This document shows positions 27,439-36,033 of a stretch of DNA of 64,000 nucleotides, in pieces. A program made the position numbers and the translations under genes. The notes beneath the pieces are model-generated. The model saw nothing but the letters and a program-made list of their open reading frames with translations. It was not told the DNA's origin and did not search any database. Source of the stretch: CAYLHF01 sp964383365 (GTDB lineage Bacteria; Bacteroidota; Rhodothermia; Rhodothermales; UBA10348); contig CAYLHF010000011.1 in assembly GCA_964383365.1 (NCBI GenBank), forward strand, positions 1 to 64,000. The letters run 5' to 3'. How positions within the stretch are numbered: position 1 is the stretch's first letter; each line of letters starts with the position of its first letter.

Positions 27439-28671
27439 TCAGAGAATGAACGTCTCAAGAGAACCGCTAGTATGGTCGGACCATGAAGATCTCAATTGCT
27501 CGATAAAAGGAGGCAGCGAAAATGGCTGTCCGACGACCAGTGCATACGACCCCTCTCCGGTTTGAGTCGCGCCGTATACCCCGTCCATGCTAAATCGTTC
27601 TGATTCCTTCACTATGAAATCGAGTGCACTCGTTGTCGTATCCCAGTCCTCCCTTCGACAGGAGTAGGACATCATGAGGAGAGCCCCGAAAAATTGCCAG
27701 TCCTTCCGACGGACGGCACCCACGAGTTTCTGAACGCGCTGATTCTCCGTGACCAGAAAACGGACGGTGGAACGCGCCTTCCGGTTAGATGCACCGAGTG
27801 CCGATTCAAGATCTTTGTGTTCCAGATCTCGAAACGAATCCAATTCGGGAAACCCTCGTCGTCGCAAACGCTCCAGCGCTTCCTGTGTCCGCGACCAGCG
27901 CTCTTCGACCGGCCAGTCACGGAGGCCGGGAGCGGTATTGACCAGGATACTCCCAATACCTTCGGCATCAGGCAGACCGAGCCCGAGATCCTCTTCAGTA
28001 GCCGTGTCAACGACTATAAAATCATGCGTTCGCGTCTGTTTTGAACCGATCACGTAGGCCTTGCTAAACGGAACACCCAGGTATTCCTCTATCCCACGCA
28101 TCTCGGACTGAAGGGTGCTCGACGGGTTCTGTGACGAAGCGTCCAGTGCGGAAACCGCGCCGGTCAAGGCCGTCGTTACGGAGGAAATGTAAGGTGCCAG
28201 TAAGTCGGAGGGCAGGGAACCCAGCACGGCAATATCAAGACCAGCGGTTTCATCACCTCGTATCTGGACCAGAACAGATCTGATCAGCGTGACCAGGTCT
28301 GAGGATGAATCGTCCTCTGCCGTCGTTATCTCAAATTCCGCCACGGAAGCGACGCCTTCGATGACCAACCGGAACGAATGATCCGATCGACCCCTCACGG
28401 CCACGGCCATTCCCCTCCGCAGTGTCATCATCAACGCAAACCCGTCGAAATAGTTGGTATGATCCGCCTGTACCCCGATACAGCCATGTGAAAAGGAAGC
28501 CTCTATCCCGGCATCAGCCTCACCCAGTCGCTCCACGAGCAGCGCCTTGACTCGGTCAACAAACTGATCGGGGCGAAGCGACTCTCTTTCCTGCATTGAA
28601 TTCAGTGCGTGCAGGAATGGCTGAACGAATGATGGAGTCCCACCGCGATCACTTTTGAGTCGTTTTGTCAT
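27439..28671 (-). CDS. Galactokinase-like GHMP protein lacking catalytic residues (probable pseudokinase)
   Basis: This 410-residue protein aligns along its whole length with galactokinases but has lost the active site. The sugar-binding motif GRVNLIGEHTDY reads GCIGVQADHTNY at residues 63-74: Arg to Cys64, Glu to Asp70, Asp to Asn73. The ATP loop GAGLSSSA reads DLLAPYIS at about 156-163. No Asp lies at the MDQ catalytic site (about 203-211). The later parts are better kept: HDFIVVDTA, SILVNTAPGLRDWPVEERWSR, RFLVTENQRVQKL, FGALLMMSYSCRREDW and VYGATQTGEGSYALVV. The ATG at 28671 overlaps the fmt stop by 4 nt (ATGA), so it is coupled to fmt. It may be a sugar sensor or scaffold; catalysis looks unlikely. 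The homology call comes from reading motifs by eye. Confidence 0.7.
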   Translation of the reverse strand: MTKRLKSDRGGTPSFVQPFLHALNSMQERESLRPDQFVDRVKALLVERLGEADAGIEASFSHGCIGVQADHTNYFDGFALMMTLRRGMAVAVRGRSDHSFRLVIEGVASVAEFEITTAEDDSSSDLVTLIRSVLVQIRGDETAGLDIAVLGSLPSDLLAPYISSVTTALTGAVSALDASSQNPSSTLQSEMRGIEEYLGVPFSKAYVIGSKQTRTHDFIVVDTATEEDLGLGLPDAEGIGSILVNTAPGLRDWPVEERWSRTQEALERLRRRGFPELDSFRDLEHKDLESALGASNRKARSTVRFLVTENQRVQKLVGAVRRKDWQFFGALLMMSYSCRREDWDTTTSALDFIVKESERFSMDGVYGATQTGEGSYALVVGQPFSLPPFIEQLRSSWSDHTSGSLETFIL

Positions 28672-29654
28672 GGGTTCAGGATGTCTCCTGTCTTTACTCG
28701 GTTCCCACGGAGAAACTCCTTCGCAGGCATTCGTCTGCGGCCTTCTATCTGCAACTCCAGTAATTCTATCCAACCATCAGCCGTTCGGACGAACAACTGA
28801 TCCGATGAGCAGAATACCGCACCGGATATATAGTCCTGACTTCCTGAATCGCTCAGACGCTCCTCCCGTCCAACAACAGCGTCCTGTTCGGCGGAAACCA
28901 GTTTACTCCGATACACCTTCAGGATCGTTCCTTCAATCATGGTCCATGCACCCGGAAACGGAGACAGTCCTCTTATATGATTGTGAATCTCGATCGACTT
29001 CGATGACCACCTGATGCGACAGTCATCCCGGAATATTTTGGGGGCACCACTTGCCAGGCTGTCATCCTGGGCTCTCGTCGTAGCTGATCCGTCGAGGATC
29101 ATACGGATGGTCTGTACAACCGTACGGGCTCCCATCAGCATCATCCTGTCGTGCACTTCGCCGGTAGTCTCATCCGGACCGATATCCATCGTGTGCTGCA
29201 GGATGATATTTCCTGTATCCACTTTTTCTTTTAAAAAAAATGTGGTCGTGCCGGTTACCGACTCGCCTGCCATGACAGCCCGATGGATGGGTGCTGCCCC
29301 CCTATAGGCCGGAAGAAGCGACCCGTGGAGATTAAACGCTCCCAATCGGCTTGAAGAGAAGACGGATGGGGGAAGTATCCGGAAAGCCACAACGACGATC
29401 AGGTCAGCTCGAAGCCCGGCGATATCTATCGAGAATGACTCCTCCTTTACCGACTCCGGCTGGAGAATCGACTCAATTTCGAGTCTGCGGGCAGCTTCCT
29501 TTACCGGTGTATACGATACTTTTTGACCCCGTCCCCGCGCCCTGTCCGGGGCGGTTACCACCGCGATCGGACGAAATCCGGATTCACACATTGCGTCGAG
29601 AGCGGGTACGGCGAAGCCCGGCGTTCCCATAAAAATGATGCGTGAATCTTCCAT
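28668..29654 (-). CDS. fmt: Methionyl-tRNA formyltransferase
   Basis: Fmt formylates the methionine on initiator tRNA using 10-formyltetrahydrofolate. From the ATG at 29654 the 328-residue protein begins MEDSRIIFMGTPGFAVPAL as the family does. The catalytic Asn and His lie in FNLHGSLLPAYRGAAPIHRA and the Asp in KEKVDTGNIIL. The C-terminal OB-type domain (about 205-328) contains IHNHIRGLSPFPGAWTMIEG. The longer frame to 29717 has no family support. The deformylase gene def is not next to it. It heads a minus-strand operon after the terminator at 29.73 kb and is coupled to the galactokinase-like gene. Confidence 0.95.
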   Translation of the reverse strand: MEDSRIIFMGTPGFAVPALDAMCESGFRPIAVVTAPDRARGRGQKVSYTPVKEAARRLEIESILQPESVKEESFSIDIAGLRADLIVVVAFRILPPSVFSSSRLGAFNLHGSLLPAYRGAAPIHRAVMAGESVTGTTTFFLKEKVDTGNIILQHTMDIGPDETTGEVHDRMMLMGARTVVQTIRMILDGSATTRAQDDSLASGAPKIFRDDCRIRWSSKSIEIHNHIRGLSPFPGAWTMIEGTILKVYRSKLVSAEQDAVVGREERLSDSGSQDYISGAVFCSSDQLFVRTADGWIELLELQIEGRRRMPAKEFLRGNRVKTGDILNP

Positions 29655-29723
29655 GACTGAAGAATAAATCTGTGTACGCCCGGCACCCTTATCGACCCCG
29701 TAAAGGTCAGACCTCAATCATAC

Positions 29724-29752
29724 AAAAAAGGCACCTCGGTCGAGATGCCTTT
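29724..29752 (-). terminator. Intrinsic terminator of the GWxTD gene
   Basis: Read on the minus strand, the arms AAAGGCA (29752-29746) and TGCCTTT (29733-29727) form a 7-bp stem with a short inner stem and a GGTC tetraloop, and the RNA then runs into six U. It lies about 30 nt after the GWxTD stop codon at 29783, as expected for a Rho-independent terminator. Confidence 0.85.
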
Positions 29753-29782
29753 GCGTAAAATTCTAACCAGAATATAGGAGGT

Positions 29783-31120
29783 TCAGTACAATTTCGTTCG
29801 CTCATCCCAGATAGGTACGAGCAGCTCATAATCGCCAAATCCCGTCTTATCAATGAAAATAAACTGCCGACCCATTCGCTCATATATCCACACTTCATAC
29901 GGTTCAAAATTGAAACTGTGCGCCTTTCTACGAATGTGGTCGGGTTCTCCGAACCGGACGTAAACGAATCCCCGGTCCGTTTTCCAACCATCCTGAACTG
30001 CACCGTAGTGTTTATTTGCCGAATCAACGCGATAATAATACTCCTCCATCCTCTCATTTCTCTTCGTACCCGGCGTAGGATCCCTCTTCTCCCAGAATGA
30101 ACGGAATCGCTGATTCCGTTCCAATTCACTGCTTGCATTCTTGATGAATGTGATGTCCTTCTTCTTTGCGATGTACTCTAACTGGGTAATCGCATCATCC
30201 ATGTTGTCGATGTGCGAATCCAATCCTGTCCACCACGCGACGAATCGACTCGAGGTTTCTGCCAGAACACGCCCACTCTCATCCTGAACACGCACACGTA
30301 CTTGATACGACCCGGCTTTCAGTTCTTCGACGGGAATCTTATCCAGAAACTGACTCTTTCCCTCGGCAAGTCGGATCGTCTCCGTCTCATCATAGATATC
30401 GCCCGGCAAGATCGATTCGGCATCGAGAAGGCCTGCCTGGGTATCATTTGGTATCGGAATGATCTCTCTTCGAACGGACACGCCTCGATCATTGTCTGAA
30501 TAGACCTCGTAAAAAATCTGAAATCCCCCTTCGTCGGTACCAATAATATGATCGACGCGGGGCTTTATTTCGAACGTTTCAGAATCGTATGAATCCAAGA
30601 AAGTGATATTACTGATAGATGTCGCGACGGAATAGTCTGGTACGACAACCGGTAGCTGACGAACGTAGATCTGATTTGAGTTCTTGTCGGCCAGTTCAAA
30701 CTCAAACACATAGCTTCCGGGATTCAGCTCGAACGCCTGGGTCGTAAAATCGGACAGTTCATCCAGTTGCGTCTGGATATACGTGTCGACAACAACGTCT
30801 GCATCCCAGATCTTGGAGTTAACGAGATTTCTGACCCTTCCTCCGTCCGACACGTGAACGGCATCGACCGTGACTTCATACGATGAAGAGAATCCATTCG
30901 GCGTATTGATGAAACTGAGCTGTCTATATGGCAGCCTGGTGTACAGATCCACGCGAGCCATCGACGGATCGTTGTCGCTGCGAACACTGATAGCGTCTAC
31001 AGTAAACTCGGGTACGATTTCCTGGGCGCGAACGTCCCAGCACCCTGGGTTCAGCAGAGCTACCGCAGCCGTTAAAAGGAAGAATCTACCGACAGAGTAT
31101 CGTATACATCTATTTGCCAT
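29783..31120 (-). CDS. GWxTD domain-containing secreted protein
   Basis: This 445-residue protein carries the GWxTD domain found in Bacteroidota-like and related phyla, whose function is not known. The naming motif is visible near residue 385 (VQDGWKTDRGFVYVRFGEPD), and the region YIAKKKDITFIKNASS through WEKRDPTPGTKRNERMEEYYYRV belongs to the same domain. The N-terminus is a signal peptide (about 1-32), possibly lipoprotein type because of LLNPGC. The middle (about 40-290) is beta-rich. It has its own terminator and a 200-nt upstream region, so it is probably a single-gene transcript. Confidence 0.88.
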   Translation of the reverse strand: MANRCIRYSVGRFFLLTAAVALLNPGCWDVRAQEIVPEFTVDAISVRSDNDPSMARVDLYTRLPYRQLSFINTPNGFSSSYEVTVDAVHVSDGGRVRNLVNSKIWDADVVVDTYIQTQLDELSDFTTQAFELNPGSYVFEFELADKNSNQIYVRQLPVVVPDYSVATSISNITFLDSYDSETFEIKPRVDHIIGTDEGGFQIFYEVYSDNDRGVSVRREIIPIPNDTQAGLLDAESILPGDIYDETETIRLAEGKSQFLDKIPVEELKAGSYQVRVRVQDESGRVLAETSSRFVAWWTGLDSHIDNMDDAITQLEYIAKKKDITFIKNASSELERNQRFRSFWEKRDPTPGTKRNERMEEYYYRVDSANKHYGAVQDGWKTDRGFVYVRFGEPDHIRRKAHSFNFEPYEVWIYERMGRQFIFIDKTGFGDYELLVPIWDERTKLY

Positions 31121-31321
31121 CAGGCGCTTTCCGATCTCAACTATTCATCAAACGTGTCACTCATTCCGGTCTACTGGCGGCTTTACCGTTCCCGTATCCC
31201 TACTCAACTTAATATCGCTAACGATACAGATTCGTTCCAACAGCATGGGTTCGATCGTCGTAAAAACCCATTCAACCGTTCATGAAAGGACTCGAACCGA
31301 AGATTACGATCCTGCATTTCG

Positions 31322-32284
31322 TCATCCGAACAACGCCGATACGAAATTGGCGCGATCAAAGATCTGAAGATCATCAATCCCCTCACCGAGACCGATATAT
31401 TTTACAGGAATTCGGAACTCATTTGAAATGCAAATCACAATACCCCCTTTGGCCGTACCGTCCAATTTAGTCAAGACAAGACCGGTTACGTCCACACTTC
31501 GTGTAAATTCTTCTGCCTGTCGAATCGCATTCTGGCCGGTCGAAGCATCCAGAACCAGAAGGACTTCGTGCGGTGCACCCGGGACCTGGCGGTCCATCAC
31601 ACGCTTTACTTTTGCCAGCTCGTCCATGAGCCCCCCCTTCGTGTGAAGACGCCCGGCCGTATCGATGAGGACTACGTCTGCATCCCTTTTCACGGCCGAG
31701 GCGATGGTATCGAACGCGACTGCTGCTGGATCAGCACCATACCCCTGTTTGATGAGAGGCACATCGGCGCGTTCAGCCCAAATTTCCAACTGCTCCGTTG
31801 CTGCAGCTCTAAACGTGTCGGCAGCACCGAGAACCACGTGTTTTCCCTCTGCCTTGTACCTGGAAGCCATTTTTCCGATAGTCGTCGTCTTGCCAACCCC
31901 GTTGACTCCGACGACCATGACAACATGTGGCTTGTTGTCCAACGACGCCGAAAAATCGGCCGGCCGCTGCGTGTCCGTATCGAGCAATAACCCGGAGATC
32001 TCATCCCGGATCAACGAGTTCAGTTCGGCAGTCGAGACAAACTTGTCGGTTCGGACACGATCCTCGATGCGTCCGATAATATCCACCGTTGTTTTTACGC
32101 CGACATCGCTGGTGACGAGTAATTCTTCCAGGTCATCGAGAATCGATTCATCAATGCGGTCTTTTCCCCGAACCAATCGGTTCAGCTTCCCGAAAAGAGA
32201 GGATCTGGTTTTCTCGAGACCGGAAGAAAGAGGTGCGTCGGACTCACTTTGATCAGCGATCGATTTCCTGGAGAAGAGGGCCAT
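31322..32284 (-). CDS. ftsY: Signal recognition particle receptor FtsY
   Basis: FtsY is the GTPase receptor that brings ribosome-SRP complexes to the membrane. This 320-residue form has a short N-terminal A region (about 1-20), the helical N domain (about 25-100) and the G domain with G1 GVNGVGKTTTIGK at about 125, DTFRAAATEQLE, G3 LIDTAGRLHTKGGLMDEL, and G4 LVLTKLDGTAKGG. The lack of a long acidic A domain is usual outside proteobacteria. It starts 11 nt after the phosphatidyltransferase gene, so both are probably co-transcribed. Confidence 0.96.
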   Translation of the reverse strand: MALFSRKSIADQSESDAPLSSGLEKTRSSLFGKLNRLVRGKDRIDESILDDLEELLVTSDVGVKTTVDIIGRIEDRVRTDKFVSTAELNSLIRDEISGLLLDTDTQRPADFSASLDNKPHVVMVVGVNGVGKTTTIGKMASRYKAEGKHVVLGAADTFRAAATEQLEIWAERADVPLIKQGYGADPAAVAFDTIASAVKRDADVVLIDTAGRLHTKGGLMDELAKVKRVMDRQVPGAPHEVLLVLDASTGQNAIRQAEEFTRSVDVTGLVLTKLDGTAKGGIVICISNEFRIPVKYIGLGEGIDDLQIFDRANFVSALFG

Positions 32285-32295
32285 GTATAATGTGA

Positions 32296-32886
32296 CTACT
32301 GTGATTCGTTAGTCGTCAATGCAAACGACTGAAGGATTTGAAAGTATCTCCGTAGATATCGTAGAAAGGAATAACCGAGCAGCAGGGTCGTTGCAATCAG
32401 ACAGAACTGAAGAACCGGAGGATCTGCTTTCAGGAGTGCTGCCATAACGGTGATGGAGATTCCAGTTACCGCGACCTTGCCGGAGAACAGGCTCATCACG
32501 ATTTCACCGGTCCGTCTTCGAAGAATTTCTCCGCCGATAACGATGGCCAGATCTCTGACGAGAATCGTCAATAAAAACCACGTCGGCAGAGCATCTCGAT
32601 AGGTAAGGGCCGCGATAACGAGACCGCCACCAATTTTGTCTGCAAACGGATCGAGGATCCTGCCCCAATCCGAAACGGTGTGGGACCAACGAGCCACACG
32701 CCCGTCGAGGTAATCAGTTGCGATGGCCAGTATGACCAGCCCCATGATCCAGAGAAGTGGCCCATCAACGGCGATCAACCACGTGACCGGCAAAACAATG
32801 ACGAGTCTGGTCATGCTCAGAACATTGGGTAGCGTCCAGAATTTTCCCAGATCTGAGTACGTATTGTTTTTATCAGCGCTCGACAT
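32296..32886 (-). CDS. pgsA: CDP-alcohol phosphatidyltransferase (phosphatidylglycerophosphate synthase type)
   Basis: This integral membrane enzyme makes phosphatidylglycerol phosphate or a similar lipid head-group ester from CDP-diacylglycerol. The full active-site motif D(x2)DG(x2)AR(x8)G(x3)D(x3)D is seen in DYLDGRVARWSHTVSDWGRILDPFAD (split here as D61-type Asp set then G and two Asp). The 196-residue protein has about six hydrophobic helices. I use the ATG at 32886, since a longer frame to 33030 only adds basic low-complexity sequence. Which alcohol it uses is inferred from length. The symbol pgsA is tentative. Confidence 0.85.
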   Translation of the reverse strand: MSSADKNNTYSDLGKFWTLPNVLSMTRLVIVLPVTWLIAVDGPLLWIMGLVILAIATDYLDGRVARWSHTVSDWGRILDPFADKIGGGLVIAALTYRDALPTWFLLTILVRDLAIVIGGEILRRRTGEIVMSLFSGKVAVTGISITVMAALLKADPPVLQFCLIATTLLLGYSFLRYLRRYFQILQSFALTTNESQ

Positions 32887-32951
32887 GGTTACTTTTTCCG
32901 TGGGTTGGAGGCGCTTCAACGCAGATCGGGGAAAGTCGTTCGGCCTGTTTC

Positions 32952-34424
32952 TCAGTAGATGGCTATCGCGCTTCTCGGGGCAACTCGGACATGGGCGACG
33001 CCGTCTCTGGCTACCGAAATCGGTTCGCACTCGTCTTGGTTCGCCGACGTCATAGCCTCCTCCGTCAGGCGATTGCAGTAGGACCCTTCAGGCATGCCGG
33101 TTTTGAGATCCGATTCCAGAGCCTTGTCAGCACCATTGATGACCACGAAACCTTGTCCCGAACGTCCCAAGGCAATCTGATCACTCCCGTTCGTCCACGA
33201 ACTCGAAATCGTCCCTGAATGGGCCGTCGCATTGAAAAAGCCAACCATCCCGGCGATGAGGGGATGACGGTGCTCGCAGATCCACACCGAATCCGAGCAC
33301 CGATTGCCTTGAGGAGAATAAACGGATAGAATATCTCCATTGAAATCGGCAGGCGGGCCACTGCTGCCTGAAGTGAATGCATAGCTGGACATGACTCGAG
33401 GCCTGCCATAAGGCCATGCCAGCATGAAAACGTTTGCCAGATCGTACATGGAACCGTTCTTGAACGTGATTGCGTCGAAGTCGTCCGCATGCCTCTGCGT
33501 ATCGTGATTATCGAGAAAAACCAATGCGCTGTCACCGGGAACCAGAAGAAGACGATCCCAAGCGCCCTCGTCACCTATGAGACGCGCTATGTTTCCATTC
33601 CTGAATGCTCTCCCGACTACGCCCGCATAGCGAAAATCAGTGACGACTCCCACACGTTCGTACAACCGCATTTGCCCGGCATCACCGGAAAGATCGACTG
33701 TCTCCTGGTACACATACGGATCCCCTCCGGCGATATCGAGAATAGCTTGAATGTCATCTGGTGGTATATGCCTTGCTGCATCCAGCCGAAACCCGCGCAC
33801 TCCCAGATCCATAAGGTCCCTGAGATAGGCGGCCAGACGTTCGCGTACGTCTGGTGATTCAGTCCTGAGATCCGCGAGATTGACCAGCTCACAGTTCCAT
33901 CCCTGCTCTTGATCATTAAAATCAGCGATGTCGTCCGTCGGAGTCAGTCCACAATGATGGAAATCATTGGCATCATAAAGGCCAGGATATTCGTATTCCC
34001 CGAATGTAGATCCCGCCGTTCCGACGCCGGAGTACACTCCTGTCATGTGATTCAGGATGGCATCGACATAGACGTCCACGCCCGCTTCCGCACACGTACG
34101 TACCATGCGAGAGAAGGACGTACGATCTCCACTTCGGTTGTCGAGGATGTAACTGACAGGTTGATAGCGCTCCCACCACGGACGACCTGCTACAACAGAA
34201 TGCTCGGCGGGTGAAGCGACCTGTACGGCCGCATAGCCAGTCGGTCCCAGAAAAGTCGTGCACTCCCGTCCGACATCGTCATAACGCCACTCAAATAGAT
34301 TTACGATCACGCCGGCACCTGGAGCCAAGGTCCCCGGCTTTACGGCATCTACGCCCGATTGTCCAGGGCCGCAACCCGGAACCAACACGCATGTCAACAG
34401 CCACAATACCACAGAACTCCGCAT
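32952..34424 (-). CDS. Lipoprotein alpha-amylase (GH13, animal/Streptomyces type)
   Basis: This enzyme cleaves alpha-1,4 bonds in starch from a lipid-anchored position. The 490-residue protein starts MRSSVVLWLLTCVLVPGC, a lipoprotein signal with Cys18. The family sequence is close to animal and Streptomyces amylases: VNLFEWRYDDVGREC, WWERYQPVSYILDNRSGD. The four GH13 regions are DAILNH, GFRLDAARH (nucleophile Asp215), YQETVD (acid Glu241) and FLDNHDTQRH (Asp308), all complete. I prefer the ATG at 34424 over 34433, because GAGAG then lies at normal spacing. It is the last gene of the starch locus, after the transporter, whose 3' end is about 95 nt upstream. Confidence 0.93.
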   Translation of the reverse strand: MRSSVVLWLLTCVLVPGCGPGQSGVDAVKPGTLAPGAGVIVNLFEWRYDDVGRECTTFLGPTGYAAVQVASPAEHSVVAGRPWWERYQPVSYILDNRSGDRTSFSRMVRTCAEAGVDVYVDAILNHMTGVYSGVGTAGSTFGEYEYPGLYDANDFHHCGLTPTDDIADFNDQEQGWNCELVNLADLRTESPDVRERLAAYLRDLMDLGVRGFRLDAARHIPPDDIQAILDIAGGDPYVYQETVDLSGDAGQMRLYERVGVVTDFRYAGVVGRAFRNGNIARLIGDEGAWDRLLLVPGDSALVFLDNHDTQRHADDFDAITFKNGSMYDLANVFMLAWPYGRPRVMSSYAFTSGSSGPPADFNGDILSVYSPQGNRCSDSVWICEHRHPLIAGMVGFFNATAHSGTISSSWTNGSDQIALGRSGQGFVVINGADKALESDLKTGMPEGSYCNRLTEEAMTSANQDECEPISVARDGVAHVRVAPRSAIAIY

Positions 34425-34519
34425 ATTCGTCATCTCTCGTTTGTCTTGCCTGATCATGCTATTCTGACGCCACGGCACGGACAGCCTGAACGGTCTGAGC
34501 GTCAGCGACCCTGACGGTG

Positions 34520-35956
34520 TCAGGCATCGACCTCGGTGGCGTCGGGCGAATCTTCGACCATCAGCCACGCCACCGCCGAGATCGCCAGTGACACGGCACA
34601 GATGATAAAAATCAGCCCCTTATTCTCTGCCAGGCCTATGGCAACTCCAATGCCGAGACTCGCCACTAGTTGCGGCAACACGACCGAGAGGTTGAAGAGA
34701 CCCATATACGTTCCCATCAGCGATTGATCGACCTTCTGGCTCATGATGGCAAACGGAAGACTGACCGTCGCCGCCCATCCGATGCCCACGATCCCCATCA
34801 TCACGTACAGACCCATCGCCGACCCGCCAACAAGCAGGATACCGGCGTATCCGGCAGCCATAATAAAAATACAGATCATATGGGTCTTTACCCGTCCGAT
34901 CCGCTCGGTAATTGGCTCGAGGACGAAAGCCGGCAAGAGTGCCCCTACCGCGTTCAATACAAGAAAACTGATCGACACAACGTGTCCCATCTCGACGTCG
35001 GCGAGGGTAGGCATCACGTCCCGGATATACGCAAACATATAGACGAACATCGTCTGGATTCCCACCCAAGTGAACGAATGAGCTGCCAGCACCTTGCGGA
35101 ATCCTACCTGTCCGGCTTCTCTTCTGTCCAGGCCTGATTCCGATTTCATCAGGGTCTCGGCGATGAGGAACCCCGTGATGATCAGACACGCTGTCTCAAC
35201 GTAGTAATGATCGAACGAAATTCCCGCCAACCGCATGGTCATGGCATAGACGGCATACAGCAAGAAACCCCATAGTGGCCGGATGATAACCAGAAGGCCG
35301 ACAAAGGAGACCGATTCGTTGTCTTCGATCGAAGACGTATCCAGTTCCTCGGGCTCTTCGATGAAAAGGGTGGGAATGATCGAGAACAGTAGGACCAGCC
35401 CGGCACCGACGTAAATCAACACGTAGTTATCCCAGATCGCACCGATACCATACGCCATCACACCGAACGAACCGGAAATCGTCTGCATCCAGGTGTAGCC
35501 GCGTGTGCGCTCTACGCCCTCGGGGGTCACATCCGCTATGATGGATCGTGTGGGATTGAAACTCACATTGATGGCGAGATCCAGCGTGAGTGCCACGACG
35601 ATTGCTATTCCCAGAATACCCGTTACTCCCAGCCCCGAGGAAATGACGTTGATGTTGGGAAGGGCCAGCAGCATGACACTCGCCAGTACGCCGCCGATAA
35701 GAATAAATGGTCTGCGTCGTCCGTTCCAGATCCAGACCTTGTCGCTCACGACCCCTATCAGGACCTGACCCAGGATCCCGGCTATCGGGCCGGCTGCCCA
35801 GACCAGTCCGATATCATGAATATCGAGGCCGTATTTGGTGGATAGAATCCAACTCAGCGCAGAAATCTGAACCGAAAGGGCGAACCCCATCGCCGTCGAA
35901 GGCAGACTCAGCAACGCATAAAACGATCGGGAGAGGTTTTTTTGAGAATTGAGCAT
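34520..35956 (-). CDS. SLC45-type MFS sugar transporter
   Basis: This 478-residue inner-membrane protein has 12 predicted helices and the family's loop NGRRRPFILIGG at about residues 77-88. ALSVQISALSWILSTKYGLDIHDIGLVWAAGPIAG at the start matches the GPH/SLC45 group that carries sucrose or maltose with protons. The gene lies between two GH13 enzymes, so the likely cargo is maltose or short maltodextrins produced in the periplasm. No ABC maltose importer is present in the window, which makes this the only visible inner-membrane route in the locus. Substrate is an inference from context. Confidence 0.88.
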   Translation of the reverse strand: MLNSQKNLSRSFYALLSLPSTAMGFALSVQISALSWILSTKYGLDIHDIGLVWAAGPIAGILGQVLIGVVSDKVWIWNGRRRPFILIGGVLASVMLLALPNINVISSGLGVTGILGIAIVVALTLDLAINVSFNPTRSIIADVTPEGVERTRGYTWMQTISGSFGVMAYGIGAIWDNYVLIYVGAGLVLLFSIIPTLFIEEPEELDTSSIEDNESVSFVGLLVIIRPLWGFLLYAVYAMTMRLAGISFDHYYVETACLIITGFLIAETLMKSESGLDRREAGQVGFRKVLAAHSFTWVGIQTMFVYMFAYIRDVMPTLADVEMGHVVSISFLVLNAVGALLPAFVLEPITERIGRVKTHMICIFIMAAGYAGILLVGGSAMGLYVMMGIVGIGWAATVSLPFAIMSQKVDQSLMGTYMGLFNLSVVLPQLVASLGIGVAIGLAENKGLIFIICAVSLAISAVAWLMVEDSPDATEVDA

Positions 35957-36033
35957 GGGTGGTGGAGTTGCTTGATGACAATGGGTTCTGATTTTCTGGA
36001 TATCCGTCGTATCAGACGGGACCCTCTCCGAGG

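Noticed and set aside
31245..31300. tRNA-like T-arm sequence (GGTTCGAGTCC on the minus strand)
   Set aside because: The T-stem does not pair beyond two bases and no acceptor or anticodon stem can be built.
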